Assembly (NCBI GenBank): GCA_936432065.2
Contig: OW386291.2
Location: 103,667,823 to 103,731,822, forward strand
Reading direction: 5' to 3'
Length of the DNA stretch: 64,000 nt
Source: Rutpela maculata
Taxonomy: Eukaryota > Arthropoda > Insecta > Coleoptera > Cerambycidae
Shown here: positions 10,691 to 22,040 of the stretch, piece after piece
Layout: each line of letters begins with the position of its first letter
Position numbering within the stretch: the first letter of the stretch is position 1
Notes under the pieces: model-generated
The model's input: the letters and a program-made list of their open reading frames with translations, nothing else
The model's database searches: none
Told to the model about the DNA's origin: nothing
Made by a program: the position numbers and the translations under genes

Positions 10691-11760
10691 CCATTAGCTG
10701 TGCCTCCCCACACAATGTCTGAACCAAAGAGGGAAATTCTATGAAAGGAATTGGATCGGTTGTTGCATGACGGTACGATTGAGGAGTGATTCACCCTACG
10801 CTGCTCCAGCTGTTTTGGTTTCTAAGAAATATGGAAGTGCCGGTTATCTGTGAATTATCGACGACTCAATGCCTTAACGAGGGATGACAAATATCCACTC
10901 CCGCGGATCGATAACCTGCTACACATGACTAAGAAATCTGCTTATATAACCACCCTAGATTTGAAGTCTGGATATCACCAAATTGCTGATAGGGCCTGTG
11001 ATAGAGACAAAACTGCATTTGTAACGCCATTTGGAATGTTTCATTACAATCGGACGCTTTTTGAACTGAAAGGTAATCGCGTAACTTTTATCAGACTTAT
11101 GGACCGTTTTAAAGCGGGTCTCCAAGATGTAAGTTTACTTGTGTACCTGGATGACTTAATTATTTTGTCTGTCAGCTTCGAGAAACACTTAAATATCGAA
11201 AGGTTTTCGATAGACTTCGATTATTTAAATTGGTTTTAAATCGAAGTGCACCTTCGGGTGCACCTCCGTTAAATACCTTGGTCACCTGACCACGCTCGAG
11301 GGTCTTAAAGCCGACCCTTCCAAGATAGAAGCTATAAAAATATGCCACAACCAAGAAATGTTAAAGAACTCCTCACCTTCCTTCAGACTGCCTCATGGTT
11401 TCGGCGGTTCATTGAGAAATGGAATGGATTCATAGTCAACAAGAGGCTTTTAAACATTTGAAATTATGTCTCACTTCTAGCCCGATTTTAAGACAGGCAA
11501 GTCCTAGACTCCCATATATTCTTCGCACCGATGCAAGTGCATATGCACTAAGGGCATGTTTGCTCCAGAGGGAGGGACCCGATGAAAAGCTTGTGGAATT
11601 TGCTAGTCGTCTGTTAATTGATAGCGAAGGAAACTATTGCACGACGCAGCGGGAAGATCTTGCGGTAATATGGGTCATAGATAAGCTTCGTGGATACCTA
11701 GATGGAGTCACTATCATTCTCCAGAGTGATCATCAACCGTTGAAGTGGTTGCTCTCATTA
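10691..11760 (+). pseudogene. Reverse transcriptase and RNase H of gypsy pol (broken)
   Basis: The RT palm is clear: DYRRLN-like NYRRLNALTRDDKYPLPRID, TTLDLKSGYHQI (motif A Asp), AFVTPFGMFHYNR, LMDRFKAGL and VYLDDLIILS (YLDD catalytic pair), within 10850-11239. A frame change follows. RNase H with a tethered connection begins near 11419: WIHSQQEAFKHLK, ILRTDASAYALRACLLQ, FASRLL, TTQREDLAVIWVIDKLRGYL and SDHQPLKWLLSLKFPNGRLA. The RT product copies element RNA to DNA and RNase H removes the template. Lesions lie near 10740-10850 and 11240-11410. The sequence jumps straight from RNase H to the last codons of pol, so the whole integrase is deleted near 11765. Confidence 0.88.
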
Positions 11761-11955
11761 AAGTTCCCCAACGGCAGGTTAGCTCCGATCCTGTCTCCAA
11801 GAAACCCCAGACAGAAGTCTACAGACCTCCGGTTCAGAAAATGCAAAAAGATTTCTCCCAGAAGCCCTACAACAACAACCTTCGAGGCACCAAACCTAAT
11901 GCTAATTGTTTTAAATCCCACACGGGACGTACGTGTTATTAAAAGGGGGAGATTG
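11761..11955 (+). pseudogene. pol tail and polypurine tract of the gypsy element
   Basis: After the integrase deletion a short basic frame remains (VYRPPVQKMQKDFSQKPYN...GRTCY, stop near 11940), followed by AAAAGGGGGAGAT, the polypurine tract, directly before the 3' LTR. Confidence 0.6.
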
Positions 11956-12125
11956 TAAGAAATGAAAGTAAGCCACTATGTAACTAAGACAATGTCTACA
12001 ATTTTCAGTTTAGTTTAAGTCGTCTTGTCAAATTAATATATTGTCACGAATCTTTCGTTTGTAGTTGATGTTAATAAATAATATGTGAAAAGTAGGTGCT
12101 CTTCATATTAAAACAAACCCCCACA
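11956..12125 (+). repeat. 3' LTR of the gypsy element
   Basis: It begins TGTAAGAAATGAAAG next to the purine tract and ends CCCCCACA; about 170 bp, short for this group. AATAAA occurs near 12075, 50 bp before the end. Confidence 0.82.
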
Positions 12126-14030
12126 GGTATTTTTAATTCTCTGAATAATTTTTTACAAGGTAAGAAGCGTGATACTCTCGAAATAGATCGAATTACTATT
12201 TTTTGCAACCTAAAAACTCTAATACTGTCGTGGGAATAACCCCAAAATATTATAACATGCTTAATTCTTGAAAAAAATTGAGCATAGTAGTAAGATATCA
12301 TAACTTTTTTATCTGTTAATTCTCTCAATCTATACAATGCATAAATTACTGGTTATAGTTTTTTACATAAGACATCAATATGCGTTTCCCATTCTAAATT
12401 ATTCTCTAAGTGTACTCCTAAAAATTTTACTTCGTTTACTTGCGCTATTGATTTTCCATTATGTTTTATTAAAAATGACTCATACATTACTTTGGTTCGA
12501 GGCGTAAAATTGATGAAGAGTGTCTTATCTATATTAAAGAATAATTTATACTTATTGAACTATAAAGTTTATTTGTTAAGTACCACTTGGGTATTTTCTA
12601 TAACATTGGATATATTATCACTAGGACATACGACGCTGTTGTTATCGGCAAACACCACCAAGTTTCTATCAGATATATTTGGCAGGTCATTTACAAATAA
12701 TAGAAACAACAAAGGCCCAAGCACAGACTCTTGTGGCACCCCATATTCAATATTTAGTTAATCAGATCTAATTTTATCAATTTCTACTAACTGAGACCTC
12801 CCTGCTAGATATGTTCCTATTAATACCATAACATACCATACACAGTTAATTTTGCAAGAAGTATTTCATGATCAACTAAATCAAAGGCTTTACTCAAGGC
12901 CATAAAGAGTCCAACAATTTTTTTATTATTGTCAAGGTTTTCATACGGCATTTAGGAAATTAAATACTGCAGTCCGGTTGGACCTTTTTTTTTTTCTAAA
13001 TCCATGTTGCGCAGAACGTAAAATATCATATTTAGTAAGAAAACTTATTATTCTAGAAGATATGACTTATTCAATAATTTTAGATAATAATGATATTGGC
13101 CTGCAATTTTCCACTTTGGAAGTATCTCCTTTTTTTATGAATTGGTACAGCTTTTGCTACTTTTAAAATGTCTGGAAAGGTACCTTCTAACAACATCATA
13201 TTCACTAAATAAGTCAGAGGAGCTAAAATATGATAGACTCAGTGTTTTAAGATGTTAGCGCTAATGTCATTCACACCTACAGAATTCGAGTTTTTTAAGC
13301 TGATTATTATATTAAATAATTCTGCTTCACTAACTGGATCAATAAATATAGTTGAAATATGTGTACTATTATTAGACTCGATGAATTCAATATTATCAGA
13401 TATGTTACAATGTAGTTTTCCTGGCATCTCAATAAAACAGACGCAATTTCCTTGGTATCATATATGTTTTTGTCTTCTGTTTTAATTTCTCTAATACTAT
13501 AATGATTTTTGTTCTTATTTTGAATTGTATTGTTAATTATATTCCATGCTGCCTTAGATTTATTTTCTGCTTTAAGATAAAGATTATCGTTATATCGTTA
13601 TCTTTACTGCTTTGTGTACCACCCTGTAGATACGTTTATACTCTTTATAAAATTTTATATCATTAGAATTAGTAAACTTCATTTTATTATAGAGCTACTT
13701 TAGTTTTCGACTCTTGTAATCCACGGTTTTTTATTATTATTTTTAGGACACAGATTTTTGAGTGGGGAAGCAACGTCAATGTAATGTCTTAATATGCTAA
13801 CAAATACTTTAAATGTCTCATTAACACATTTACTACTCTATACTTCATGCCATGTTTCCTTGGATATGTAAGACAAAAACGTATCATAATTATATTTACT
13901 AAGTGATCTGGTAGTGATATAATTTTTTCAACATTGCCGTCAATATCAACATTAAACTATAATATTTGAGCAGAGTGGTCTGATAATGCATTATGAACTA
14001 CATCACACTTTATATCAATAATTTATTAAA
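12126..14030 (-). pseudogene. Non-LTR retrotransposon, endonuclease end to RT (part 1 of a split element)
   Basis: Read on the minus strand from 14030. The end of an apurinic-type endonuclease appears first (VVHNALSDHSAQIL, the SDH catalytic motif, near 13970). Next are a linker with GLQESKTKV and FYKEYKRIYRVVHKAVK, then FIDPVSEAELFNIIISLKNS and VNDISANILKH (RT entry, 13240-13340). The palm has YGVPQESVLGPLLFLLFVND (12690-12750), FADNNSVV where family members have FADD, FLGVHLENNLEWETHI, and the thumb with FWGYSHDSIRVFRLQK. The catalytic FADD motif has lost one Asp. Several stops and frameshifts occur. It belongs to the jockey/CR1 group by these motifs. It continues at 8660 after the gypsy insertion. 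The element is 5'-truncated near 14030. Confidence 0.85.
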
Positions 14031-14964
14031 TGTTTCCTTTTAAGTTGTTCTGCAAATAATGGACGTGTTTCAACCTATCCGCCGTTTTGACGTCGCTATT
14101 TTGAATTGTTAAGTTTTGATCATATATTTGTCTTCTACTTATGATATCCATATCAAGGGGGTTGTAAAGAAAATGATAATCCGCCATCTTGAGGCGGCGG
14201 CCATTTTGAACATATTATAATATTGAGTATACTATATTGTATTGTCATCAGAGCTACATAGAATTGCCAAATTTATTCATGATACAACAATTAGAAGTGG
14301 ATGAAATTCAGTTCCTTAGACCTTATTACTTACATAGATAGTTAGATAGTTACAGGTCCACCTAATAAAAGCATATTTAAAAAGCTGGAATCTCTACAGA
14401 GGATGACACTTTTAAAATGATTTGAGCACGTCTACTGCCGCTATAAAATATAATTCTTAATCGTCTTCCGCTTGGTATCTTTATCAACAACAATAGCCAT
14501 GGCTGAGGTACATAAAATAACAAGCAATAACTCCTCGAAAGTGAATGTAAATAGCTAATAAACCAGACTGTTAGAGGGACTATGAATCAGGGAATTACTT
14601 GAATTAACAGACTACATGTTGATCTAGGTATAACCGCGAAAAACTTACAGAGTTTCTGTTTTAATAAGGTAAAAATGGAAAAATTTGGAACAAAACACCG
14701 AACCTAAAGGCGCAATTATCAATACTTACACATATGAATCACGAACTAAGGAGGACAAGAGACAGCATATACACAGCAAAAACTGAAGTACCTTTATTAG
14801 TCCATGCAAAAGATGGAAGGGTAGCGACCAAACATAGCTACACCCCAATATTTGATGACAAAACACGATGGAAATAGTCGCGCGGTCCCTACCCCCCTCG
14901 AATTACTCCTAGACGCAAAAACCACCCCTTTTTCCCATTTTCCATTGTCAGGCATGCGAGGACT
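14031..14964. other. Unassigned sequence
   Basis: No gene was recognised. GTATTGTCATCAGAGCTACA near 14240 recurs in variant form near 33380 and 40710 (TGTCACCAGAAYT), a short dispersed repeat of unknown identity. Confidence 0.4.
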
Positions 14965-15815
14965 TGTTGGATCGGATCTTTTTTGAATAAACTCAATATG
15001 TGCTGTAAAATTTCGACCTAACAACCCCCTGGGGTTGAAACCACCCCCTCCCTCAATACCGAAACATTCAAAAAACATCAAACGTGCTGAAAATTGTTTT
15101 CTATGCGTTTTCAAGGGCGGGGGACATGATGATATTATTCAGACTCCGACCCCCCAACTAAATGCATAAAACGATAGTGACGATGATGATGAATGTACCC
15201 GTACAGGTTGTATAGCTTGGGTGATAAGCACGACCGCCCCTGGGGAACGCCCGCGCCAATGTCCCGCCGAGTTGAGAGTTTGTTATTCACTCTGACCTGC
15301 AGTGATCTGCCCGTCAAGAAATAGTGAATTAGTTTGGTGATATGCGTCGAAAAGTCCAATGAATTTAGTTTGTGGAGTAAGCCCGGGATCCATACTGTAT
15401 CGAAAGCTTTCTCGATATCAAGTAGCACCATGTCGGTGCATTTTCCGCGGTTGCTCTGTACTTTGACGTCATTCACGACCCTGACGACCTGGTGCACAGT
15501 GCCCCTGCCTTTCCTGAAACCAAACTGGCATTCATCGTCGATGTGGAGTTCATCCTGGGCGGCATCTAGTATGACCAGGATGACCTTCCCCACCAACTTG
15601 GAGATCGCCGACAGCAACGAGATTGGTCGATAGCTGCCGGCGAGTTTGGGCATCGTGTTCCCTGCACTTGAAAACGTGTAGAAAACAATTCTCAGCACGT
15701 TTGGATGTTTTTTGCATGTTTCGGTATTAAAGGAGGGGGTGGTTTCAACCTCCGGGGGTTGTTAGGATTTTTACAGGATACTGAGTTTTTTCAAAAAAAA
15801 GATCCAACCTGAAGG
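14965..15815. repeat. Inverted repeats (~160 bp) bracketing an RT fragment
   Basis: The left arm (about 14970-15127) and right arm (about 15641-15805) are complementary at roughly 85% by eye. Anchors are CCACCCCCTCCCTCAATACC against GGTATTAAAGGAGGGGGTGG, and CAACAACCCC-type tracts. Both arms share the segment AGAAAACAATTYTCAGCACG. Between them lies only the RT fragment. Confidence 0.75.
15128..15698 (-). pseudogene. Non-LTR reverse transcriptase fragment
   Basis: The minus-strand frame contains the RT fingers and palm: SYRPISLLSAISKL, CQFGFRKGRGTVHQVVRVV, VLLDIEKAFDTVW (motif A, catalytic Asp), LIHYFLTGRSLQVRVNN and AGVPQGRSCLSPKLYNLY (motif B, with an insertion). Motif C (YADD) and everything downstream are absent because the fragment stops at the left inverted-repeat arm. 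Motif spacing points to the jockey/R1 group. The start at 15698 lies in the right arm and is not a true start. Confidence 0.82.
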
Positions 15816-16370
15816 ATACAAGTATAGGACAGATCGTGTATATAGGTTAAAGAAGGCCTTAAGGAAGCACTCAAGTGCTAGAATCTGAAGTTTTCAAGTG
15901 CCCTTGAAATATATGAATGCAGTGAAATAATGCAGTTTTATAAATAAAGATAAAACTTTAATTGTGTTGCTGTACGTTGATGATGGTCTGGTAGTTTCAA
16001 GAACATACGCTGTATTGAACAAGTTTTTGAAAATGTTACAAGACAATTTCAGGGAGAAGGTGGGTCTGCAGAATGTTATTTGGGAATGCAAATTCATCGT
16101 CGTGATGATAATTCAATTTTGGTCAACCAGGAAACATTTGCTAAGAGAGTATTGGAAAAGATTAACATGAGTACATACAATCCTGTATCAGCTCCCATGG
16201 AGAGGGACAGCATTTGTGATTTAAATAAAATTAATACAATTATTAATATTTCATTTTGTGAAGCCATTAGGAGTCTATTGTACTTGTCTAATGTTTTAAG
16301 ACCTGATATCTTTATAGAATCTTTCAGTATCGACGTAAGTCGAAAAATAAGTAAAAATTTCGATTTAGCA
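15815..16370 (+). pseudogene. Ty1/copia reverse transcriptase, part 1
   Basis: The region begins with the conserved RVYRLKKAL segment (15837-15865), then LIVLLYVDDGLVVS (YVDD catalytic pair, 15960-16000), LNKFLKMLQDNFREKVG, GMQIHRRDDNSILVNQETF, VLEKINMSTYNPVSAPME and ..RSLLYLSNVLRPDIF, ending with FSIDVSRKISK near 16350. These are copia-type RT palm and connection motifs in the canonical order. A frame change near 16080 splits it. The reading stops at about 16370 and copia pol resumes at about 18495, so about 2.1 kb is inserted or rearranged between. Confidence 0.88.
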
Positions 16371-16598
16371 AAAATTTATTAAGAGACAATTTAGAACATA
16401 ACTAAACATATTTAAATTATCAGCGCCAAAGACTGGCACAAAAGGACTTATACACGTTCGCAGAAACGTAAGGCATGACAAGGCGCACAATTCAAAAGTA
16501 CACCAAAATTTCACCATGCCCGAAGGCGTAGAATTCGAAAGTGCGTCGAATTTTATATAATATTTTTAAATTTTTTGTCGCTTCACGAAACACTGAGA
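16371..16598. other. Left flank of a nested insertion within copia
   Basis: Unrecognised sequence that, with 18108-18494, forms an older ~0.6-kb segment inside the copia remnant. It ends in AATTGGAGACACCGT (16599-16613), the left copy of a 15-bp target duplication. Confidence 0.45.
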
Positions 16599-16613
16599 AA
16601 TTGGAGACACCGT

Positions 16614-18092
16614 GATCAGGCCGACCATCACATACGCGGCGCCGCACATTGGGGCTTTTCGTGGTTAGTAGTCCCAATAACGCCTAGAGCCTATCAAAGT
16701 TAATCAGTACAAATATATTTTTTTTAAATTTTCCTTGCAAAATTTCTAAACGATCCCTCACGAGCTTTTTTGAAAAAAAGTTACTCTGCATTAATAGAAG
16801 TTAGTTTACATTTTGATTATTGATGTAAGAAATTGCTTTTTTTTCTTAAACCTCAGTGAAATCTGTATTATAAGTAATAAGAAATCAAAATGAAGCTATA
16901 ACAAATTTTAAAAAAAGTTTAGTGTAAATTTTACATATCAATGAATTCTCTATAGCTTTATTTTAATTTCTTATTGCTTATAATATTGATTTCACTGAGG
17001 TTTAAGTAAAAAAGCAATTCCTTACATCAAAAATTAAAATGTAAACCAGCTTCTATTAATGCAGAGTAACTTTTTTTCAATAAACCTCGTGAAGGATCGT
17101 TTAGCAATTTTCTAAGGAAAATTTAAAAAAAAATTATTTGTATTGGTCAACTTTGATAGGCTCTAGGCATTTTTGGAACTACTGACTACGAAAAACCCCA
17201 ATGTGCGCCGGTGCGGTGTGGTGTAGTATCCCGGCCACGATAATGAGAAAACTTCGTGTTCTAGAACACAAATTTATGCGCCTCATTTCTGATTTGGGCT
17301 GATACACCTCACTCAGAGATCTGTACGCTCGTTGTAACGACATAACTCCACTAGCGGACTGTGTCCAAGAGATTTCGCAAACATTTTACGAATTCAAACT
17401 GAGCGATAACCCGCTAACCCGCAACACGACACACATCAGACAACGTAATTCTATTTAATTTGAAACGCCCATTACCATATCAGACGTTGCCTATTTTCAG
17501 GCAACTTCCAAATTAGCCAACTTCTTCACTAGTATAATCTACCTTTACTGTATCTTTATCCTCACCTACCAACTTTATAAACTAATAACTCTCTATTCCT
17601 TTTCTGTTTGTACATTGTTTTATCCTTTTTATTCTTTTTGTCCAAAATTTACCTCTTGGCCGATAACCTTGTTGATAATCCTAACTCTTAAAACCCACAG
17701 CTTTTAACTTTCCTCTACTTTCCTGGAGGTAGCAGGGTGGAGAATTACTTCGAAAGGGTTTTTTCGTTGTTTTGTTTTCCCTTAACAGTAACCAAATTCC
17801 TTTAGTGTTTTTTGTGCACCCACAGTGCGACAATTTTTAAAATAAATATTAATTAGTTTTAGGCTCTTGTGGGCAGCATAATTTTAACTCCATTGTTGTT
17901 TTTAAATTCGCTCGGTGAATAGAAGTTACAACTCCCCACCTAAACTACCGTTCTTGGCCGTACCGAACCTGCCGCCCAACCTTACACCCACCACGATGCT
18001 GCGCACCGTGGTTGCCTGTTGGATACGGGCCAGGTTCCGACTAGGCGCACCTTATTTTTGATTATAAATAAAATCTTGTTGAACTGAAATTG
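16614..18092 (+). mobile_element. 5'-truncated non-LTR insertion with 15-bp target duplication
   Basis: AATTGGAGACACCGT flanks it at 16599-16613 and 18093-18107. It starts inside an RT C-terminal domain (VIRPTITYAAPV) and, once the nested fold-back element (16645-17205) is set aside, continues in the same frame through CGVVSRP. It then runs through IMRKLRVLEHKFMRLISDLG and YTSLRDLYARCNDITPLADC to about 17460, with scattered stops. A ~630-bp 3' UTR has AATAAA near 18066 and ends AACTGAAATTG. Short AT-rich tails and long direct repeats are typical of target-primed reverse transcription. Confidence 0.82.
16645..17205. mobile_element. Fold-back MITE, 561 bp, with 5-bp duplication
   Basis: The arms of ~270 bp begin CACATTGGGG and end CCCCAATGTG, with matching inner blocks such as GCCTAGAGCCTATCAAAGTT and its complement. 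CGCCG flanks both ends (16640-16644 and 17206-17210). It interrupts the RT frame of the surrounding non-LTR element in the middle of a conserved YAAPV segment, which fixes the insertion point exactly. Confidence 0.9.
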
Positions 18093-18107
18093 AATTGGAG
18101 ACACCGT

Positions 18108-18494
18108 CATTGTGGATGTCATTCGAATGAATGACAATAAAATTTTGATGAGGCAACGTACTGAAAAGGCGAGAACGAAAAATGTGGCAAAGGCGCGTAG
18201 CGTCTGTAAGCGATGATTAGACAGAAATTTTAAAAATGACCAAGGCCGGTTTCTCGAATAAAACAAATTTGGATTCATCCAGCGACTTATTACTTGAACG
18301 AGAGCGTTGGGGGATCCGCAGAAAGGGATAGTAGGAAAATGACAAAATTATAGAGAAACCGCCTGCATAAACGGGCCAAAGGGTCATTTTCAAAAAAGGT
18401 CACTCGAAGGCGAGATCAAGTCACATACCATATTTCTGACCTATATGGGACCGGTAAAGGATGCAGGAAAACAAAATAAACCTCAGAATAAACA
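18108..18494. other. Right flank of the nested insertion within copia
   Basis: Unrecognised sequence; copia coding resumes after it. Confidence 0.4.
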
Positions 18495-19130
18495 CTAGAA
18501 ATCTGTAAAGAGACTAACGAGATACATCATGTGTGCTCTTGATTGGGAAATTTTGTATTAGTCGGAATGTAAGACTGGTGTTCTCGCCTGATTATGCAGG
18601 GCATGTTGTAACTAGAAAATCAACTTCTGGAATGGTATTTAAGTAGAGCAACGGAGCCATAACGTGGATGAGCAAACGTCAAAAGTGTATTGCATTTTCA
18701 ACCACTGAGGCTGAGTTTGTTGCTGCCTACCATGCTACACAAGAAGTGATATGGCTTAAAAGGCCGTTCAATGAAATATGTGAATTGACGTCTGTTCCAG
18801 TCTTGCAAACAGATAATGAAAGTGCCATTCGGCTGGTGAAAAACCATCATAGCTCCATCAACGGCCTAAACATATAGATGTCAGATACAAAATTCAGCAA
18901 AAGTATCACGAGAGAGCACTTGACGTGCAAGGAACAAATTGCGGATGTATTCACAAAAGTGTTGTTAAGAGAACAATTTTGTTACCTCAGATTTTTGTGG
19001 AGAATGGTGTGTTGAAAACTTTTAAATTGTGGACTTTGATTTATGAAAAGTGTTGAGAATAAATCAAGTCAGAGTAATGTCAATTTGAATTTTGTACTTT
19101 ATAATATTATTTGACATAGTTTTTAATAAA
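18495..19130 (+). pseudogene. Ty1/copia RNase H and 3' end, part 2
   Basis: The frame resumes with SVKRLTRYI (the conserved connection), then DYAGHVVTRKSTSGMVFK, ITWMSKRQKCIAFSTTEAEF, VAAYHATQEVIWLKR, VLQTDNESAIRLVKN and, after a one-base shift near 18870, HIDVRYKIQ and QIADVFTKVLLREQF. The catalytic residues D, E (TEAEF) and D (QTDNESA) of copia RNase H are present. A stop occurs in the AVFK segment (near 18642). The purine-rich GTGGAGAATGGTG near 19000 may be the polypurine tract and AATAAA occurs near 19057 and 19126, but no LTR pair was found. Confidence 0.85.
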
Positions 19131-20242
19131 CGTATTTTTAATTAATACCTTAAAAAAATCGGCATCAAAAGAACTACGATTTAAAAATAGTTGATAATAT
19201 ACAAGGAGATCATACATCGAGTAGTAATGCAAAGGTGTGTTTTTTTAAATAAGACCCCTGTATATTTTTATATATTTGAATTTCAATCAAATTGAGATAA
19301 TGTTCCTATCTACATCTGTGTTCAATAAATCAATTTATGTAGCAGTGATATGGTGTTTTATTTTCTTCATCCAATGTGTCAGAAGTTTGGTTGGTGGCGA
19401 ATTCTGTGAATTTTTTATATAATTATGGCCTTGAATCTGATATTAAATCAGTGATACGAAAAAATTAATCCATATTCTTTTTGATACCTAATGGATAAAT
19501 ATAAATTTCCTGCTCTTAAGTATACAAAATAAAACCATTTAACTGAAAGCATAATGTAACTTTCTTACTTGTAAAGTGGGGAATCTTGTTGCCCATAACC
19601 GTTCAAATTCACCACCACTGGTTTCCACAAACGCGGCCTAGATTCCCCCACAGCGGAAATTCACGCTGCCGTACATACTTTACTAAATTGATGTTTAAAT
19701 TGTTCTTCTTTGTAAAGAGTAAAATTCCTATTACATTTTATTTACATCTCTTTAGGAGATTTGTTCTTCTACTCGTTTTTTACACAAACTTTTTAGTTAT
19801 GAGATTCCTTCTCCAAGAAATTGGCTATTATTGAATATGCAGCTAATGCATTTTCTCTTTTCCTTAGTTGATGAGAAAACAATCTTACAGTAGCACAGTT
19901 CCATGATTAAAACCACTCAAATACTCTTTTCCTTTTAAAAATACTTTATCACATATTTTCAAAAATCTAGATTTTCTGTACAAGAAAATATTTTGAATAT
20001 GACAAAAAACTATTTTTTATTGTTATTTGAGGCTCCCGTTTAAGAAGTTACTCATCGTAAATGAGAACCATGGAATAAAATTATAATTTTAGCCGATTTA
20101 AATGATAATGAAGCTAATCTGAAAAGAGGTATAAAAAACAAAAGAAAAAATAATTTTTGAATTACTTCTCTGGTTCACTGAAGGGAGTAATTAGAGGGAG
20201 AGCGAGAACCTAGAAAAAAATCGGTAAAAGTATTTACGCATA
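19131..20242. other. AT-rich unassigned sequence
   Basis: No gene was recognised. GTGGGGAATC (19577) and GATTCCCCCAC (19641) could pair, but the loop is long. Confidence 0.4.
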
Positions 20243-20274
20243 CTTCCCTCTCAATTTAACACTTTTTATTTATT

Positions 20275-21888
20275 TATTATCTTGTCTGTAAGATAACTAA
20301 CCTGTATACTTTTTTAACTAAAAGTATATCAGGTTTTCTTCCTGGCAATAGTGACAACTACATTCCAAATATTATTTTCGTCTGCAGTTTCTCAATTATT
20401 TATTTGTTGAAATGACCACCCAGTATACATTTCACTAAGAGTATGTCAGATTTCATTATCGGCAATTATCTCAACTACAGTCCAAATATTAGTTCCACCA
20501 CAATTATTTTTCATAGTGACCACCTTGTTAATTTTTATACTCTTTGCAAAAACGAAGAGTATATTGTATTTGATCGGCACATTTCTAAATCAGTAAATAT
20601 CGCTCGTAAAGAAAAAAATTCATATCATTATGTTAGTGAACGAATTCTGAACAACTTTCAAAATGTTCGTCTGCCCGTCCGTCCGTTCGTCTGTCCGTCC
20701 GTCCGTCCGTCCGTCACGTTTCTTGTAAGCACGATAACTTAAGAAAGAAAAGTCCGATTGTATTGAAATTTGGAAAGTAAGTTAGCGTTAGCTAGAGGAA
20801 GAACCCCATTGTTTTTGAAAAAAATCAATCAGTAAATAAAAAAGTTTTTAATCATTTAAATAAAAAAAAATTTTTTCAAAATGTCTATAATTTATACTTA
20901 AATAGAAATCTTGCGAAATGTTATTCTCTATAATTTTTTTTTTTTTACATTTTACCAATATATATATATTTCATAATAATGTATCTAATCCGTTGAAATA
21001 TAATTCTTGAACGATATTCATTCAAGTTTTCTGGTAAGATTATATGGCCCAATGGCTAAAGCATTGCAATCCAAATGTCTCGTGTTCGATCCCTCACATG
21101 GTGATTTTTTTTTATATTTTTTATTTTCACAACAAAGTTGGTATCACAAAATTTAGAATATCCAAAAACTAACATTATTTATAACAAAAATGCGAAGAGT
21201 ATCCTATAGAATGTGTAACAATTATATAAAAAGCTCAGTAAATCAGCGAAAAGTATAATGCCTCCACTAGTTTATATTTTTCCCTACCAGCTGATTTAAC
21301 TACATGCGAAATATTAACCGTCACATTTTTTCATAATTTTTTTTAGAGTGACCACCCTGTATAATTCTTTTATATTTTTCTATGATAGTTGTGTTAACTG
21401 CATGCGAAATATTATCGTCCTCTGTCACATTATTTTATTCTTTTTTGGTTGTATTTCTTTTCATATTTTTCTTCTTTGCCAAATGTGTTAATGAATGGCA
21501 TGCGAAATATTATCGTCCTTCGTTCCGTTTTTTTTATTTTTTTTTTAAGAACACCACCCTGTATATTTTTTCATCATATTTTTCTTTGGCAGTTGAGTTA
21601 ATTTAATTGAATGCGAAAAATTAACATCCTCCGTCACGTTTTTTTAAATTTTTTTAAGGTGACTACCCTTGTATATATTTTTTAAACGTTTTTCTTCTTT
21701 GACAGTTGTGTTAATTGCATGTGAAAAATTATCGTCCTCCGTCACATTTTTTAATTTATTTTAGGGTGGGTGTTTTTATATTTTTCTTCCTTGATAGTTG
21801 TGTTAACTATATGCCAAATATTACTGTCTTCCATCATATATTTTTTCTTAATTATATTTTTGATGGAGTCTACCCTGTATATTTTCCA
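20275..21888 (+). repeat. Tandem ~100-bp repeat array, left arm
   Basis: Units are marked by TGCGAAATATTA or a variant at about 21305, 21402, 21500, 21611, 21718 and 21811 (spacing 92-112 bp), each preceded by TTGTGTTAA-type sequence and followed by CCGTCAC..T and GACCACCCTGTATA. Two earlier units (TCCAAATATTA near 20374 and 20475) are separated from the rest by an inserted element at 20536-21268. Confidence 0.8.
20536..21268 (+). mobile_element. ACTCTTCGC element, copy 1, with tRNA-like core
   Basis: It starts with a small hairpin (ACTCTTCGCAAAAACGAAGAGT), has a (CCGT)n run at about 20672-20714, and a tRNA-like stretch (TGGCCCAATGGCTAAAGC, then GTGTTCGATCC, 21050-21095) resembling A- and B-boxes. 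It ends AAAGTATAATGCCTCCACTAG before T. It interrupts the ~100-bp array. Copy 2 is at 24518-25072. The CTAG|T end is compatible with a non-autonomous Helitron, but a SINE-like origin is equally possible. Confidence 0.65.
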
Positions 21889-21892
21889 TAGT

Positions 21893-22040
21893 TTATATCC
21901 CAAGAGCCCCGAGTTATATCGGATAAACTGCGGGTAGCTTTTTTTGTAAATATTTGCTTAAAGACAGAATTTTGTAAAAGATATAGCTACCTGCAGTTTG
22001 TCAGGTAAGATTTAGGAGTGTCAAGATTATTTCCCCCATA
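21893..22040. mobile_element. Palindromic element with GGATAAACTGCGGGTAGCT arms, copy 1
   Basis: ATCGGATAAACTGCGGGTAG near 21923 is mirrored by ATAGCTACCTGCAGTTTGTC near 21983. The right margin carries AAGATTATTTCCC, also found beside copy 2 at 51.3 kb and, alone, at 24.41 kb. Confidence 0.7.

Larger units (their letters stand above)
8661..12125 (+). mobile_element. Defective Ty3/gypsy retrotransposon inserted in a non-LTR element
   Basis: The last 75 bp of both LTRs (8661-8735 and 12051-12125) differ at a single base. Order: 5' LTR remnant, primer-binding region (TGGCGTCC at 8739), 70-bp tandem leader repeats, gag, protease, reverse transcriptase, RNase H, purine tract, 3' LTR. Integrase is missing. 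The element interrupts a minus-strand non-LTR ORF. The first ~95 bp of the 5' LTR and some flanking target are deleted, so no target duplication can be read. Confidence 0.88.

Noticed and set aside
14797..15114. 105-codon minus-strand ORF
   Set aside because: Most of it lies in the left inverted-repeat arm of 14965-15815; no conserved motif.
20670..20716. (CCGT)n run
   Set aside because: Simple repeat; noted only as part of the ACTCTTCGC element.
21045..21100. Possible tRNA gene
   Set aside because: Only A- and B-box-like strings; no cloverleaf could be drawn, and a degraded version recurs in the second ACTCTTCGC copy, so it is part of that repeat.
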